A stretch of 64,000 nt of DNA, from NCBI GenBank assembly GCA_003339415.1, contig PDHQ01000133.1:1-64000 (forward strand). Direction: 5' to 3'. The position numbers were made by a program, and so were the translations under genes. The notes under the pieces are model-generated. The model was not told the DNA's origin. It made no database searches and saw only the letters and a list, made by a program, of their open reading frames with translations. Shown piece by piece: positions 1 through 12,632 of this stretch (position 1 is its first letter; each line of letters begins with the position of its first letter). Source of the stretch: Ophiocordyceps camponoti-saundersi (nom. inval.) (taxonomy: Eukaryota; Ascomycota; Sordariomycetes; Hypocreales; Ophiocordycipitaceae).

Positions 1-130
<130 letters not shown>

Positions 131-1334
131 CTTAATAAATAACTTATAAGCTTATAATATAGCTTAAAGTTTAAGGAAATATAAGCTATAATTAAGCTTA
201 AATAAGTATCTTAAGTAGCTAAAGTTTAAATATTAAAAATAAGGCTATAAAAGCTACTTTTAAAAAAGTAACTTATAAAGTTATTATTTAACTTTAAAAG
301 GGCTTTATTAAAGTAGTTTTTTAAATAATTTTTTAACTTAACGTAATAAATAAGCTAGTAATTTTTAGAAAAAGTTAATTTAAAATTTAAATAAAAGGAA
401 AATAACTTACTAATTATAATAAGTAAAAAGCTTATTAAAAATTTTAGAGTAAATTATAAAAAAAGAAATATTTATAGTTAAAAGAAAATTAAAAGCTAAA
501 TTCTAAGCTAAATTAATATTAAAAGCTAAACTAAGTTTAACTTAGCTTATTTTTTAAAAATATTTTATAAATTTTTTTTAATAAATTATTCTAATATAAA
601 ATTAGTAAATTAATAATAAAAAAGCTAAAAACTTACTTTTTTTAAGTTTTTTTTAGAATTTTTACTATAAGTAATTATTTTATAATTATTTTTATAATAC
701 TAGGATAAATTTAAAGCTTAAAACTTATAAACTAGAAAAATAAGCTTTTTTAAATAGCTTTTTATATAAAAAATTTAATTAATAACGCTTTTTTATAATA
801 AATAAATAAAAGAAAAAAATATTAATATAATATAAATAACTTTTACTTTTTATTTTTTATTTTCTTTAATTAAAAGAAGCTATTAAGTAAATAAGCTATA
901 CTATAAAATCTAAATTTTTAAATTCTTATCTAAGCCTAATTTAAATTCTTTTATATTATATTAAAAAATAGCTATTTTTTCCTTTTCTTTTCCTTTTTTT
1001 AAAAAGCTTAGAAATTCTTAAAAAAGTTCCTAATCTAAAAACTTAATACTATTTAATTTTATAATTATATTGCTATTATAGCTATTAAAATTAGCTAAGG
1101 TTACTTAAGAAAGCTTTTTTTAAAAAGTAATTAAAAGCGTATAATTAAAGTTAGATATTTTGCGAGAGATTAAAGAGACTAAGCTAAAAGCGGTTAGCTT
1201 TATTATATTCTTTAGGAAAAAACCTTTTTAAAAATACCCTTTTTATATTTATAGCTTATTTAGAAAAAGTTATAAAGTAAATTAAAGTTATTATATATAT
1301 AAGTTATAATATATAATTATAAAGTTAAAGAAAA
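131..1334. other. Unassigned RIP-degraded sequence
   Basis: Very AT-rich sequence with stops in every frame that I could not match to another part of the window. It probably belongs to the same element as repeat D, which follows. No motif was recognised. Confidence 0.6.
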
Positions 1335-1691
1335 AAACTTAAAATTTAAAATTTTTTTCTAAATATAAGGAAAATAAGTAAAGGTACTTAATAATACGCT
1401 AAAAAAAGCGCCTTACGCTATATATTCGGTTATAAACTTACTTTTCTAAAATATACCTTTTTTATATTTTTAAAATATTTTTTAATAGTAAGGTTTAAAA
1501 GTTTACTTAAAACCTTATATTACTTATAAGAAAGGGTAAGTATAAAAGGCTCTTTTATATTAACTTAAAGAAAAAACTAAGAAAAAGTAATAAAAAAGTA
1601 AAGAAAAAATATATAAGATTCTTTATAACTTTAACTATATTATATTTTTTTTATAATTTTAGCTATTTTTAGTTTATTTTAAATTAATTTT
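1335..1691 (+). repeat. Repeat D, copy 1 (first part, interrupted)
   Basis: About 350 bp are clearly similar, after allowing C/T and G/A differences, to 10,610-10,960. The similarity resumes at 4,148-4,247, after copy A1, and is broken again by the Copia-like element at 4,248. The two D copies lie in the same orientation about 9 kb apart, so they could be LTRs of one older element enclosing this stretch; no termini or duplication were found to prove that. Confidence 0.65.
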
Positions 1692-4147
1692 TTATATTAA
1701 CTTTTATATATTTTATAAACTTCGCGCTTATAGTAACGCGGATATAAACTTCTTATTTTTATATTATAAGTAAACTCCGCTCCTTTTATTACCTTATAAT
1801 AATAGCTAGCTATACTTAAAGCGACTTTAAAAAAGAGGGCGACGTTATATAAGTTAATAATAACTACGAAAATTTTTTACTTAAAATATAGCTTTACTCT
1901 AAATCGTAATAATTTTAAACTTAAAAGTTTACTATACTTATTACCTTATTAGAAGCTAAGGTAAATATTAATAAGATTATTTTAAGAGATATTTTTATTT
2001 TTATATAAGTAATTATTAAATAAATAACGGAGTTTAAAAAGGTTTAAGGAGACGCCTCCTTTACTTTAACTTTATTAGTTAATAGTATCTTTTTAATTAT
2101 TATAGCTATAGTTTCCTCTCTTTTTTACGGCTTTAAAGGGAGTAAAATTTCTCTAATATAAGCTATAATTATAGCTAAAGCGCTAGAGAAGATTATTAAA
2201 AAGTAAATTTTTAAATAATATAAGTAATAGCTTATAATTAACTTTAACTTTATAGCTACTCCGCTTTAAGTTTAAAGCTTTAAAGTAATTATAATAAATA
2301 TTAATCGCGGATTTTATAAATAAAGCTAAGCTTTTATAATAAAAAAACTACCTAGCGGTAATATTATAATAATATTTTAAGATATTATTTATAAGCTTTA
2401 ATTTAATCTAAAATAGCTTTATATTATTTTTTAAAAAAAAGCACGCTTAACTAATAAAAGTTATACTCTTATTATAAAAGGGGTGCTAGCGCGGGCCTTA
2501 TAGTAAAATAATAAGGAAGCTTTTTAAAAAAAGATTAAATTATTAAATAAGGTTTTAATAATATAACTATATACGAAAAAATATTATTTTAGAACTTAGC
2601 GGAGTTCCCTAATAGTTATTATTAATAGTATAGCGGATATAAACCGGATTTATAATAAAAATATAATAATATAAGCGGAAATCTTTAACGCTAAATTTTA
2701 TACGCTAAAAGTTTAACTTTAGTAATATTTTAAATATTACTAACTTAAGTATATTACTAAATATTATATAATAAAGCTATAATATAATAAATACCTTATT
2801 ACTTTATATATAAAAAGTAAGTTTACTTACCTTATAATTTATAAAAAAAGATTATATTATTATCTTTTTTATAAAAGGTTTTACTTTAAGTAAAGATAAC
2901 TTTACCTTAAAATAAGAGCGGTATAAGACTAGGTAGAAAATATATACGCTACTTAACCTTAAAAGTTTATAAATTAAAACTTTATATATACTACTTCTCC
3001 TCCCCTTTTAACGCTAACTAGAAACTAATAATAGCTAAGGTAAAAACGTTAAAAAGTAAATATAATAATACCCCCTTTTTTAACTTTAACTTTATATTTA
3101 TTAATAGCTCCGCTATAATAATTTAACTATTTTTTAAGATTAGCTATTATAAGGTTTATTATAAGATAGTAAAACCTTTATATATTTCTAAGCTATATTA
3201 ATAAAGCTTTAATTAATCGGATTATTTAAGGCTATTTTAATTAAATATAAGGATTTATTTTATAATAATAATAATAGTTAGGAAAATAAGTAAGCTATAT
3301 AAACTCTATATTAAACTTAGTTTACGCGTACTTTTATTACCGCGTAATTTACTTTAAGGGAAATATTAGCTTTTAAATTGCTAATTAATACTTAACTTAT
3401 TAAATATATAAAGTGCTAAGTATAGGCGGGGTCTAACTTAAAGCTTAAGTAACGCTTAAGAGGGGGGTTTTATTTTAAGTTTTTTAGTTTTTCCCTTTTT
3501 TAGAATATATATTATTATTATTATTATAGTACTCTAGAGGCTATAGAAGTAGCTGCTAGAACCTTAGTAGTAAGTCGAGTAGGAAAAACCCTCCTAAAAG
3601 AGGTAAAACCCCCCGCTATATAGTAAAACCGCGTCCGGCTCGGGGCCGGGCTAGGCGCTCTGCGCGTATAAAGAAAGTAACCGTCGGTTATAGTAATACT
3701 ATATAACGTAAGGAAAGATAAGAAAAGATAGATAAGATAAGGAAAAGATAATAGTAGCGGCGGTACGTACTGCCTGTATATGCCGGTATATACCTCCCCG
3801 GCCTCTAAGTACGTACTACTTAACCCTTAGGTACGTAGCTACGTACCTCCTCTACGTACGGTACGTACCTAGGTACGTACCCCTTTTTTAAGCTTTCCTA
3901 ATCGGGAAGCCTTCCTAATCGGGAAGTTAGTCTTTATAAATTAGTAACTTAAGGCCTAAGGGTATATAAAGGAGGGGGGGGTCGCTCCTGCCGGCATAAG
4001 CGGGCCGTCGTTATCTCGTTATTTCTTTAGTAATTTTAACTATATAAGTAATCCTTAGTACGCGTAACTAGTCCGTGGCTTAGAATATATATAAGATAGT
4101 TCTAAGCTATATAAGGTATATTAGCGTATAAATATTATTATTATTAT
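1692..4147 (+). mobile_element. Repeat A, copy 1 (non-LTR-type insertion), itself interrupted
   Basis: One of four copies of a roughly 1.87-kb family (also 5,154-7,029, 21,676-23,547 and 51,483-53,342). It is flanked by an 11-bp direct repeat (AAATTAATTTT at 1,681-1,691 and 4,148-4,158) and ends in an ATT-repeat tail. Variable-length target duplications plus a simple-repeat tail point to target-primed reverse transcription, as for LINEs and the SINEs they mobilise. All copies share the same 5' end, so they are not random 5' truncations. I could not recognise a protein in either strand. This copy is longer because of an insertion of about 580 bp near its 3' end. Confidence 0.85.
3512..4091. 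mobile_element. Insertion of about 580 bp inside repeat A1, rich in GTAC palindromes
   Basis: The copies at 7.0 and 23.5 kb read straight through the position where this copy carries an extra 580 bp. The insertion is flanked by a 12-bp direct repeat (TTAGAATATATA at 3,500-3,511 and 4,080-4,091). Its left edge is a run of TTA repeats, which would be the tail of a retroposon inserted in minus orientation. The body is GC-richer than its surroundings, keeps some CA and TG, carries several overlapping TACGTAC palindromes (about 3,755-3,885) and a TATA-like site near 3,961. A solo LTR is an alternative, but no TG...CA termini were found. Confidence 0.6.
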
Positions 4148-4247
4148 AAATTAATTTTAAAAGGAAATAAAGATATATTTTTACTACTTATTAAAATATA
4201 TTCCGTAAAGCTACCGCGGGGTAAAATACTTTTTAAAGCTTTAATAA
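4148..4247 (+). repeat. Repeat D, copy 1 (second part)
   Basis: This continues the D1 sequence after copy A1 and matches about 10,965-11,050, including the shared GGGGTAAA(A/G)TACTTTTTA motif. It ends where the Copia-like LTR begins. Its first 11 bases are the target duplication of A1, and its last five are the left duplication of the LTR element. Confidence 0.6.
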
Positions 4248-4754
4248 TATTAGAATATATATATTACTAGCTGCTTAGGAATATAATACGCGTTAAATAC
4301 GCGTAATACGCGTTATAGAGATTACTATCTCTATATAGATAAAATAGGAGGTTAGAAGTATATATAAAGAGGAGTCGAACTTAAGATAATACCGATCCGA
4401 GACTAATATAATATTAATATAATATATATTATTAATATAATAAGAATTAAGGGCAGGAGGGAGTATAGCTAGAATATATATATAATATACTTACTTTTCT
4501 ATACTTTTTAAAAAAGAGATAAGTTATAAGTAAAGTTATTATTTAATCTTTTATAACTTTATTAGCTAAAATATATTATATAGTAAATATAATATTCCTA
4601 TACGCTATATAATTTAAATAAGTTACTTAAACTTTATTATTTAAGTTAATATAATATATATATTTTAAGTTTAATTTATTAATATTTTTATTATAAGAAG
4701 TTTATAATATAACTTTAGCTACCTATTTAGCTTAAGAAAAATACCTAACTAATA
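4248..4754 (+). repeat. Left LTR (507 bp)
   Basis: Aligns over its whole length with 9,099-9,605. Nearly all differences that I saw are C/T or G/A transitions. Confidence 0.9.
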
Positions 4755-5153
4755 CTAATTAGTAATAAAGCTAAGTTATATTATAGACTTAATTACTTTT
4801 TATTACTTAAAACTTAGTTAACTAATATAAGCTAAAATACTAGCTTTATTATTATTTAACCTTAGTTTAGATTAGAAATAGAAAAGTAATTTAAATAGTA
4901 AATATTTATTAAAATACCGATTTTTAAAAAACTATAATTATTATTTTAATAACGTATAAATATATTTTAACTAATATCTAATTAGTAACTTAATAATTTA
5001 AATATCTTAATACTTAGCGATAACTTATTATAAGTTAATATTATCTATTTTTTCTTCTTTTTACTTTTAGTTTAGGATTTTTAGGAACTTATTTTAATTT
5101 TAACTTAAAATTTTATTAACTTTAGATTAGTTTTAATAATTACTTTATAATTA

Positions 5154-7029
5154 AATTATATATAACTCTTATATATTCTACGAATCCCGCGCTTATAATA
5201 ACGCGGATATAAACTTCTTATTCTTATATTATAAGCAAACTTTACTTTTTCCGTTACCTTATAGCGATAGCTTTAAGCTACGCCTAGAGTAACTCTAAAA
5301 AGGAGGGTAATACTATATAAGTTAATTATAATTACGAAAATTTTTTACCCGGAATATAGCTTTACTTTAAATCGTAGTAAACTTAGATTTAAGAGTTTAC
5401 TATATTTTTTACCTTATTAGAAGCTAAGGCGAGTATTAGTAAGATTATTTTAAGAGACGCCTTAGTCTCTATATAAGTAATTATCGAATAAGTAGTAGAG
5501 TTTAAGAGGGTCCGGGGAGGCGCCCCCCTTACTCCGATTTTATTAATTAATAGTATTTTCTTAGCTATTACGGCTATAGTTTCCTTTCTTTTCTATAACT
5601 CCGGGGGGAGCGGAATTCCTCCGATATAAGCTATAGTTATAGCTAAAGCGCTAGAGAAAACTATTAAAAAATAAGTTCCCGGGCGATATAAGCGTTAGCT
5701 TACGATTTACTCTAACTTTATTATTACTCCGCTTTAAATCTAAAGCCTCGAAATAATTATAATAAGCGTTAACCGCGGACTTTACGGGTAAAGCTAAGCT
5801 TTTATAATAAGGAAATTACTTAGTAGTAATATTATAATAATATTCTAAAACGCTATTTATAAGCTTTAATTTAATTTAAGGTAGCTTTATATTATTTTCG
5901 GAGAAAAGGCACGCTTTATTAATAAAAATTATACTCTTATTATAAAAAGGGTATTAGCGTAAGCTTTATAATAAGGTAATAAGGAAGCTTTTTAAAAAAA
6001 GATTAAGTTATTAAATAAAGTTTTAATAATATAATTATATATAAAAAGATATTATTTAAAAACTTAGCGGAGCTTTTTTATAATTATTATTAATAATATA
6101 ATAAATATAAATTAAATTTATAATAAGGGTATAATAATATAAGCGGAGATTTTTAATATAGAATTTTATAAGCTAAAAGTTTAACCTTAATAATATTTTA
6201 AATATTACTAGCTTAAATATATTACTAAATATTATATAATAAAGCTATAATATAGCTAGTATTCTACCTTTTTATATATAAAAGGTAAGTTAGCTTACTT
6301 TATAGCGTATAGAAAAAAACTATATTATTACTCTCTTTATTAAGAAACTTACCTTAAGTAAAGTTAACTTTACTTTAAAATAAGAGCGGCGTAGGACCGG
6401 GCGAAGGATACTTATATTTCCTAACCTTAAAGATTTATAGACTAAAGCTTTATATATACCGCCCCTCCTCCCCCTTTAGCGCTAACTAAAATTTAATAAT
6501 AGCTAAAGCGGAAATATTAGAAAGCGAATATAATAGCTCCGCCTCTAACCCCCTCTCTAAACTTATTTATAGCTCCGCTATAATAATTTAACTACTTTTT
6601 AAAATTAGCTATTACGGGGTTTATTATAAGCTAGTAGAACTTTTATATATTCCTTAATCGCGTTAATAAAGCCTTAATTAAATAGATTATTTAAGATATT
6701 ATAATTAAGCGTAGAGATTTAATTTATAGTAACGATAATGCTTAGGAAAATAAATAGCTATATAGACTCTATACTAAACTTAAACTACGCGCACTCTTAT
6801 TACCGCGGACTCCGCTCCGGAGGAAATATCGGCTTCCTAATTACTTATTATTACCGGACCTATTTAAGGTATAAAGTATCGGGTACGGACTTAGTCCGGC
6901 CCTAAACTAAAGTAACGCTTAAGGGGAGGGTTTTACTCCGAGTTCTCTAGTTTTTCCTACTCTTAGAATATATATAAGATAGTTCTAAGCTAAATTAAGC
7001 ATATTAGTATATAAATATTATTATTATTA
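5154..7029 (+). mobile_element. Repeat A, copy 2
   Basis: Full-length copy of the A family (1,876 bp), nested in the Copia-like element. A 20-bp direct repeat flanks it (5,134-5,153 and 7,030-7,049). It ends in an ATT-repeat tail just before the right duplication. The 5' end starts near a shared AACT(T/C)TTATATATT motif. The coding content is unknown. Confidence 0.9.
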
Positions 7030-7049
7030 TAATAATTACTTTATAATTA

Positions 7050-9098
7050 TTATTTATTAAGCTTTTATAAGTTTAGTATTAGAAGTCTTTTATAATTAAG
7101 TTAATTTAGTAATATATAAGAAATAAAAATAATAAAAAATAAAAATAATAAGAAAAGAAAAAGTAAAATTTTTAAAATTAAAGTCCCTTACCCTTACTCC
7201 TAACGCGGATATTTAAAAGGGCGCGACGTATAATAATTACGTAAAGCTAGCTAAGTAATATTATTATATTAATAATATTAGTTAGATATTAACTTAAATA
7301 TAAATAAAGATTAGATTATTATTAAACTTATTTTAATATACTAATCCTTATATAAAAGTATATTATTACTTATAAATATAATAAAAGCTTATATAAAAAT
7401 AATAATAGCTAGGATAATTTATTAAATTAGTATTAGTTTATATAAAGTTAAGTTTTAATAAGCTATATATATATTATTATATTAGATATCTTTTTTAGTA
7501 TATTAATAATAAGCGGTTACTAATTAAAAAACTTATTCCTAATAAGCGTTAATTTTTAGCTTTTACTTACTTATATAGCTAATATAATTTTAATATAAGA
7601 GTACCTTTTTAATATCGCCGCGCTTAATATTATTACGCTACGCTTAAGATAATAGCGTAAGCGGCGGCGGGGATATAAAAAGATTACGCTTAGTAGGTTA
7701 TATTTAATAAGGCGTAATAAGTATTGCCGCTAGCGTAAGCGATAATATTCGCAAACGTAAGCGAAAAGTAATTATAGATATTATAAAGGGAGCTTATAAG
7801 AAGCGCGTAAAAAAGATAAGAGTAAGATATATATAATACGTATTCGAAGCTAAGTTTAGAGTATATTAGAAACTAGGTTAATCTTAACTTATAGCTAATA
7901 TAAATTAAAGCTAGAATTAATATATTTTTACGCTACTAGCGAATTAAAGCTTTAAGAATATTATTATTATTAATATTATTCTTAGACTCGGGACTTAAAA
8001 TAATAATCTAATAACTATATAAAGCGGTAAGTATATAAGGGGGCGGTTTTAATATATAATAAATCTTAAGTTAAGGTTAGTAAAAGCTTATTATAATACT
8101 AACTTAAGATTAACTTAAACTTACCTTTTTATATATAATAATAATAATAATAATAATAAAAGTAAAAAGAATAGGAAAAGAATAAAAAGCTTAAGCGTAA
8201 GGTAATTTATAAATAAGGTGCTAAGTTACTAATTTACCCCGCTAAATAAAATATATACTTACCCCTCCTATAAGTAATATATTAGTATATACTAACCTCT
8301 CTTATAAATATAAAAAGTACGTACCTTCTAAATATAAATACTCCCCCCCCCCTTTTAAAATTTTTTTTTTCCTTTCTCTTTTTATAATTACTTTAGTTTT
8401 TCTTATTTATTTTTCGTAGATAACCTAGCAAAAATTTACTAAATATCGCGTTCTTTATTTAGTATATTATATTATATTTATTCTTTATTTCTCTAATCTT
8501 TAAACTAGAAAAGAAAAGCTATTAGGGGAGTATAATACCCTTACTATACCCCCGAGGCTACGATATAAAGAAGAATAATATATATTATAGAGGCGTTAAA
8601 CCGCCTTAAGGGTATAATAATAATAATTAAATAGCGAGGATAAAGCTAAAGATAATAAAACTAAGTTAACTTTAACTACTAGTCTTATAGCTATCTAGAA
8701 ATAACCGAAGTTACGGGACTAGCTAATAAACTTAAATATTTTATTATAGTATTATATTATATTTTCTTAGTAATAATATATAATATCGCGATTATTACCT
8801 TATAGCCCTTATCTACCTTTAATAACGCGAAAAGATAATATAAAAGATAATTCGATACGCGTTACTTTAAAAAGTAATATTAAAATTAGTAAGAAAATAA
8901 TTAGATATTTACCTAATATTAACCTAAACTTATTAATAAATTAATAAGGTAAAGGGTATCTATAAAACCCTAAACTATATAAGTCCTTAAAAGTAGAAAA
9001 ATAATTTAATCTATAATAGCTACTAAAAGAACCTAATTATACCTTAATTACTTATATAGTAAAACGAATATTCCTAACTAGAAAAGAAAAATTACTAA
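7050..9098 (+). other. Degraded internal region of the Copia-like element
   Basis: About 2 kb of RIP-mutated sequence between A2 and the right LTR. No protease, integrase or reverse transcriptase motif was recognised in either strand. A purine-rich stretch at about 9,081-9,091 is a candidate polypurine tract. Confidence 0.6.
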
Positions 9099-9605
9099 TA
9101 TTAGAATATATATATTACTAGCTACTTAGGAATATAATACGCGTTAAATATACGTAATACGTATTATAAAGATTACTATCTTTATATAAATAAAATAAAA
9201 GGTTAGAAGTACGTATAAAAAGGAGTCGAACTTAAGATAATACTAATCTAAGATTAGTATAATATTAATATAATATATATCGTTAATATAATAGGAATCG
9301 AGGGTAGGAGGGAGTATAGCCGGAACGTATATATAATATACTTACTTTTCTATACTTTTTAAGAGAGAGATAAGTTATAAGTAGAGTTATTATTTAATCT
9401 TTTATAACTTTATTAGCTAGAGTATATCGTGCGGTAAATGTAATATTCCTATACGCTATATAATTTAGATAAGTTACCTAAACCTTATTATCTAAGTTAA
9501 TATAGTATATATATTCTAAGTTTAATTTATTAGTATCTTTATTATAAGAAGTTTATAATATAACTCTAGCTACCTATTTAGCTTAAAAAGGATACTTAAC
9601 TAATA
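9099..9605 (+). repeat. Right LTR (507 bp)
   Basis: Pairs with 4,248-4,754 and is followed by the AATAA duplication at 9,606-9,610. Confidence 0.9.
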
Positions 9606-9610
9606 AATAA

Positions 9611-10609
9611 TTTAAAAAAAGATATAAAATAAGTAAAAAAAGTAAAAAGAATTATTTTATTATAAATTAGCTTTAAAGCTTTTATTATAAATTTTTAATT
9701 TAATTTATTTATTATTTAAAGCGTATTTATAAAATCAAGTTATAATATTAAATAGTATATATAGCTTTATTTTTATTATAGAGTATTTTTTAAATAGTTA
9801 CCTTATAAGATAAAAATTATATAAAAAATCTAAAAAAAATATTTATAATAATTTATTCTAGATAAGATTCTTCTCTTTTATATAATATATTTTATTATAA
9901 GTAAAATACTAGTAATTTATAATTTTTTAAATAAGCTAATAAATAGAAAGTATATTTAAAACTCTTAATTATATTAAAAAAAATCTAAAAAGATCTACTT
10001 TAAAAGGCTTATAATACTTATATTATTTAGATTATTTTTTAAAAATTTTAATAAGAAAGATAAGCTTTTACTATAAATAAACTATAATATCTTATTATAA
10101 ATATCTTTAATAAACTCTTTTATATACTATTTTTATATTAGTATTTTATTATTTTTAGGCTCTATATTATAATAGGGTTCTCTTACCTTTTCCGCTAATT
10201 TTCTAGCTATTTTATAAGCTTTTTTCTATATTTTTATATTTATTTTTTACTTTTTTTCTTACTTTTTACTTATTTTTCGAGGAAAAGGCTTAAATCGCCT
10301 AGCGTATTATAACTTAATTTACTTAATTCTCTTCTATAAAGTAATAATAGCTAAAAATAATTAGTATTTTTAATTATAAAGCTTTTTTAAGGTACCTTAC
10401 TTAAATTAATTAAGGGAGGAGTAGCTTTTTAAGCTATTTCGATAAAGCTTAAAAAAGCTACGGCACTAATAGATAGCGTTATCTTATTTTTTAGTAAAAA
10501 AGCTTCTTTAAAATATTAATTTTATCTTTATCGCGTTAAAATTAAAAGTAATAGAGGAATTTAAAGTTAAGGTTATCTTATAAAACTACTAAGTTATTAA
10601 AAAAAAGAG
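9611..10609. other. Unassigned RIP-degraded sequence
   Basis: AT-rich, with stops in all frames. It continues the D1 context after the Copia-like insertion. No motif or repeat partner was recognised. Confidence 0.6.
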
Positions 10610-11060
10610 ACTTTAAAACTTTTTTAAAGTATAGGGAAAGTAAGTAAGGGTACTTAGTAATATACTAGAAAAAGCGCCTTACGCTACGTATTTAGTCGTA
10701 AACTTATTTTTCTAAGATATACCTTCTTTATATTTTTAGAATACTTTTTAGTATTAAGGTTTAAAAGTTTACTTAAAACCTTATATTACTTATAAAGAGG
10801 GGTAATTATAAAGAGCTCTTTTCTATTAACTTAAGAAAAAAACTAGGAAAAAGCGGTAAAAAAAGTAAAGAAAATAAGTATAAGATTAATAAAAGCTTAA
10901 GCTATCTTATATATTTTTTAAAAAAATTTAGCTATTTTTTATCTATTTTAAATAAATTCTTCGAAAAAAGAGAAATATATTTTTACTACTTACTAAGTTA
11001 TATACCGCGTACTAAGAACCCCCTACGGGGTAAAGTACTTTTTATAACTTAAGTAATTTT
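10610..11060 (+). repeat. Repeat D, copy 2
   Basis: Uninterrupted counterpart of D1 (1,335-1,691 plus 4,148-4,247), about 450 bp. It shows what D1 looked like before A1 and the Copia-like element landed in it. Confidence 0.65.
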
Positions 11061-12164
11061 AAAAAAAGTATAGGGTATAATAAAATATAATTTAAAAATA
11101 TAAAAAAAACTACTTTAGCTTTAAAAGCTTACTTATATTTTTTATAAGGTATTTCTCTAAGTTAATATAATATTATATAAAATAGCTACTTATTCCCTAA
11201 GTTTAATATATTGTATAAAAAAGATATAAAGGGATATAAAAAAAAATTAAAAAAGTAAAAAGTTATATATTCTTTAAAGCTATAAGCTATAACTTTCTTA
11301 TATTTTTATAGCTATTATTAGCTTTTCTATTAAATCTTTTATTTAAATAAAGGAAGTCTTTTAAGGTTAATAATATAGATAAAAATAAATTAATAGTTAT
11401 AATTTTAAGTAAAAAATCTTATAAGAAAGCTTAAAAAATCTATTACTTAAAAAGATTTAATTTATATTTTTAACCTTATTATTAAAGGGGTTATTTTTAT
11501 AAAAAATTAAAATTTTATCTATATCTTAGTTTACTATACTAAAAAATAACTTAGTAAGGAAGAAAGGGTAAAAAATAGAAAATAATTTATAACTAGGGCT
11601 ATTCTAAGCTTACTAACCTAAGAGAAGAATATTATATAAAAGAGACCTTTTTCTTTCTTATTAAATTTTTATATTATTTTCTTCTTTTTAATTAAGCTTT
11701 TAAAATAAATATTAGTATTTTTAGTACTTAGTATAAAATAGTAAATAAAATATTTATTATTTTTTTAATAATTTATTTAAAAATAAAAAAAACTATAGCC
11801 TTATAAAATATAGTATTTTAAGTAATATAAGTCTTAAAAGCTTTTAAAATAATATTATTCTATACTTATAATAAATTCTTAAAATAACTATATTCTTTTT
11901 ATTAATATTTTTATAATAATTATAAAAAAATAGGTAAAATTATAAAAAAGTAGTTTTTAGCTATAATAATACTTGTTTCTTTTTTTAAATTATTATTTAC
12001 TATTATATAATTTACTAAGGTTTTTTTTATTAATATTTTTAAAAAATATTTTTTAAAAAAGTATTATTTTTAACTTTTTATTAGTAAATAAGTAAAATAG
12101 CTAAAATTATAAAAGAATTACTATTAAGAAGCGCTTTTAATAAGATCTTTATAAAAAATATAAA
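11061..12164. other. Unassigned RIP-degraded sequence
   Basis: AT-rich, with no open frames and no recognised repeat partner in the window. Confidence 0.6.
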
Positions 12165-12360
12165 ACAAATTATTAATACTAGTAACTAAGTTCTTAGTCT
12201 TTACTTAGTTACTAACTAACTAAAAACTAAAAGTAACTAATTAAAATTAGTTACTATAAGGACTTTAGTTAGTTAGTAACTAATTTAATCTTTAAAAATA
12301 AGGACTTTAGTTAGTTAGTTTAAACTAACTAAAAAAAAACTAAAAAGTTACTAACTAATT
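12165..12360. repeat. Cluster of short direct and inverted TTAGTTAG/CTAACTAA repeats
   Basis: The 19-mer AAGGACTTTAGTTAGTTAG occurs twice (12,258-12,276 and 12,300-12,318). Complementary CTAACTAACT runs lie on both sides, so the stretch could fold into hairpins. It may be the remnant of a MITE. No target duplication could be defined. Confidence 0.7.
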
Positions 12361-12632
12361 TTAAACTTTAAATATAACTATATTTAAATTTTTATTTATA
12401 AGCTAAGTAAAATTATTACTATATTATTAAGTAAGAAGAAAAATATAGCTAAGGTACTTATAAGATATTATTTCTAATATATTTATTATTTTTTTAGTAT
12501 ATTAAATATATAAATTATTAATAATACTAGCTTATTTATCTTAAGATTCTTTAGAGAAATTAACTAGTTAATTAAAATTAACTATTATTATAATAACGCC
12601 TTTTACTTTTAAATATAAGAAAGCGTAAAGGT

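Larger units (their letters stand above)
4248..9605 (+). mobile_element. LTR retrotransposon, probably Ty1/Copia-like and internally shortened, with nested repeat A2
   Basis: Two 507-bp LTRs (4,248-4,754 and 9,099-9,605) bound the element, with a perfect 5-bp target duplication AATAA (4,243-4,247 and 9,606-9,610). The LTRs begin TATTAG (from TGTTAG) and end AATA (from AACA), as expected after RIP. A purine-rich tract lies just upstream of the right LTR, which sets plus orientation. The sequence after the left LTR resembles the start of the internal region of the Copia element at 25,727. Subtracting A2 leaves only about 2.4 kb of internal sequence, too short for a full gag-pol. No reverse transcriptase motif was found, so it is probably non-autonomous or deleted. 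Copia assignment is inference. Confidence 0.85.

Noticed and set aside
3512..4091. Solo LTR inside A1
   Set aside because: No TG/CA (or RIP-derived TA/TA) termini with a 5-bp duplication could be placed; the 12-bp duplication and TTA-repeat edge fit a retroposon better. Left as unresolved.
1692..7029. Repeat A as a Fot1/Pot2-type Tc1-mariner transposon, suggested by its length of about 1.86 kb
   Set aside because: No terminal inverted repeats, and the flanking duplications are 11-20 bp, not TA. The ATT tail fits retroposition.
12165..12360. CRISPR-like or telomere-like array because of the recurring TTAG motif
   Set aside because: The units are irregular, partly inverted and lack constant spacers; TTAGTTAG is not the fungal telomere repeat. 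Probably a MITE remnant.
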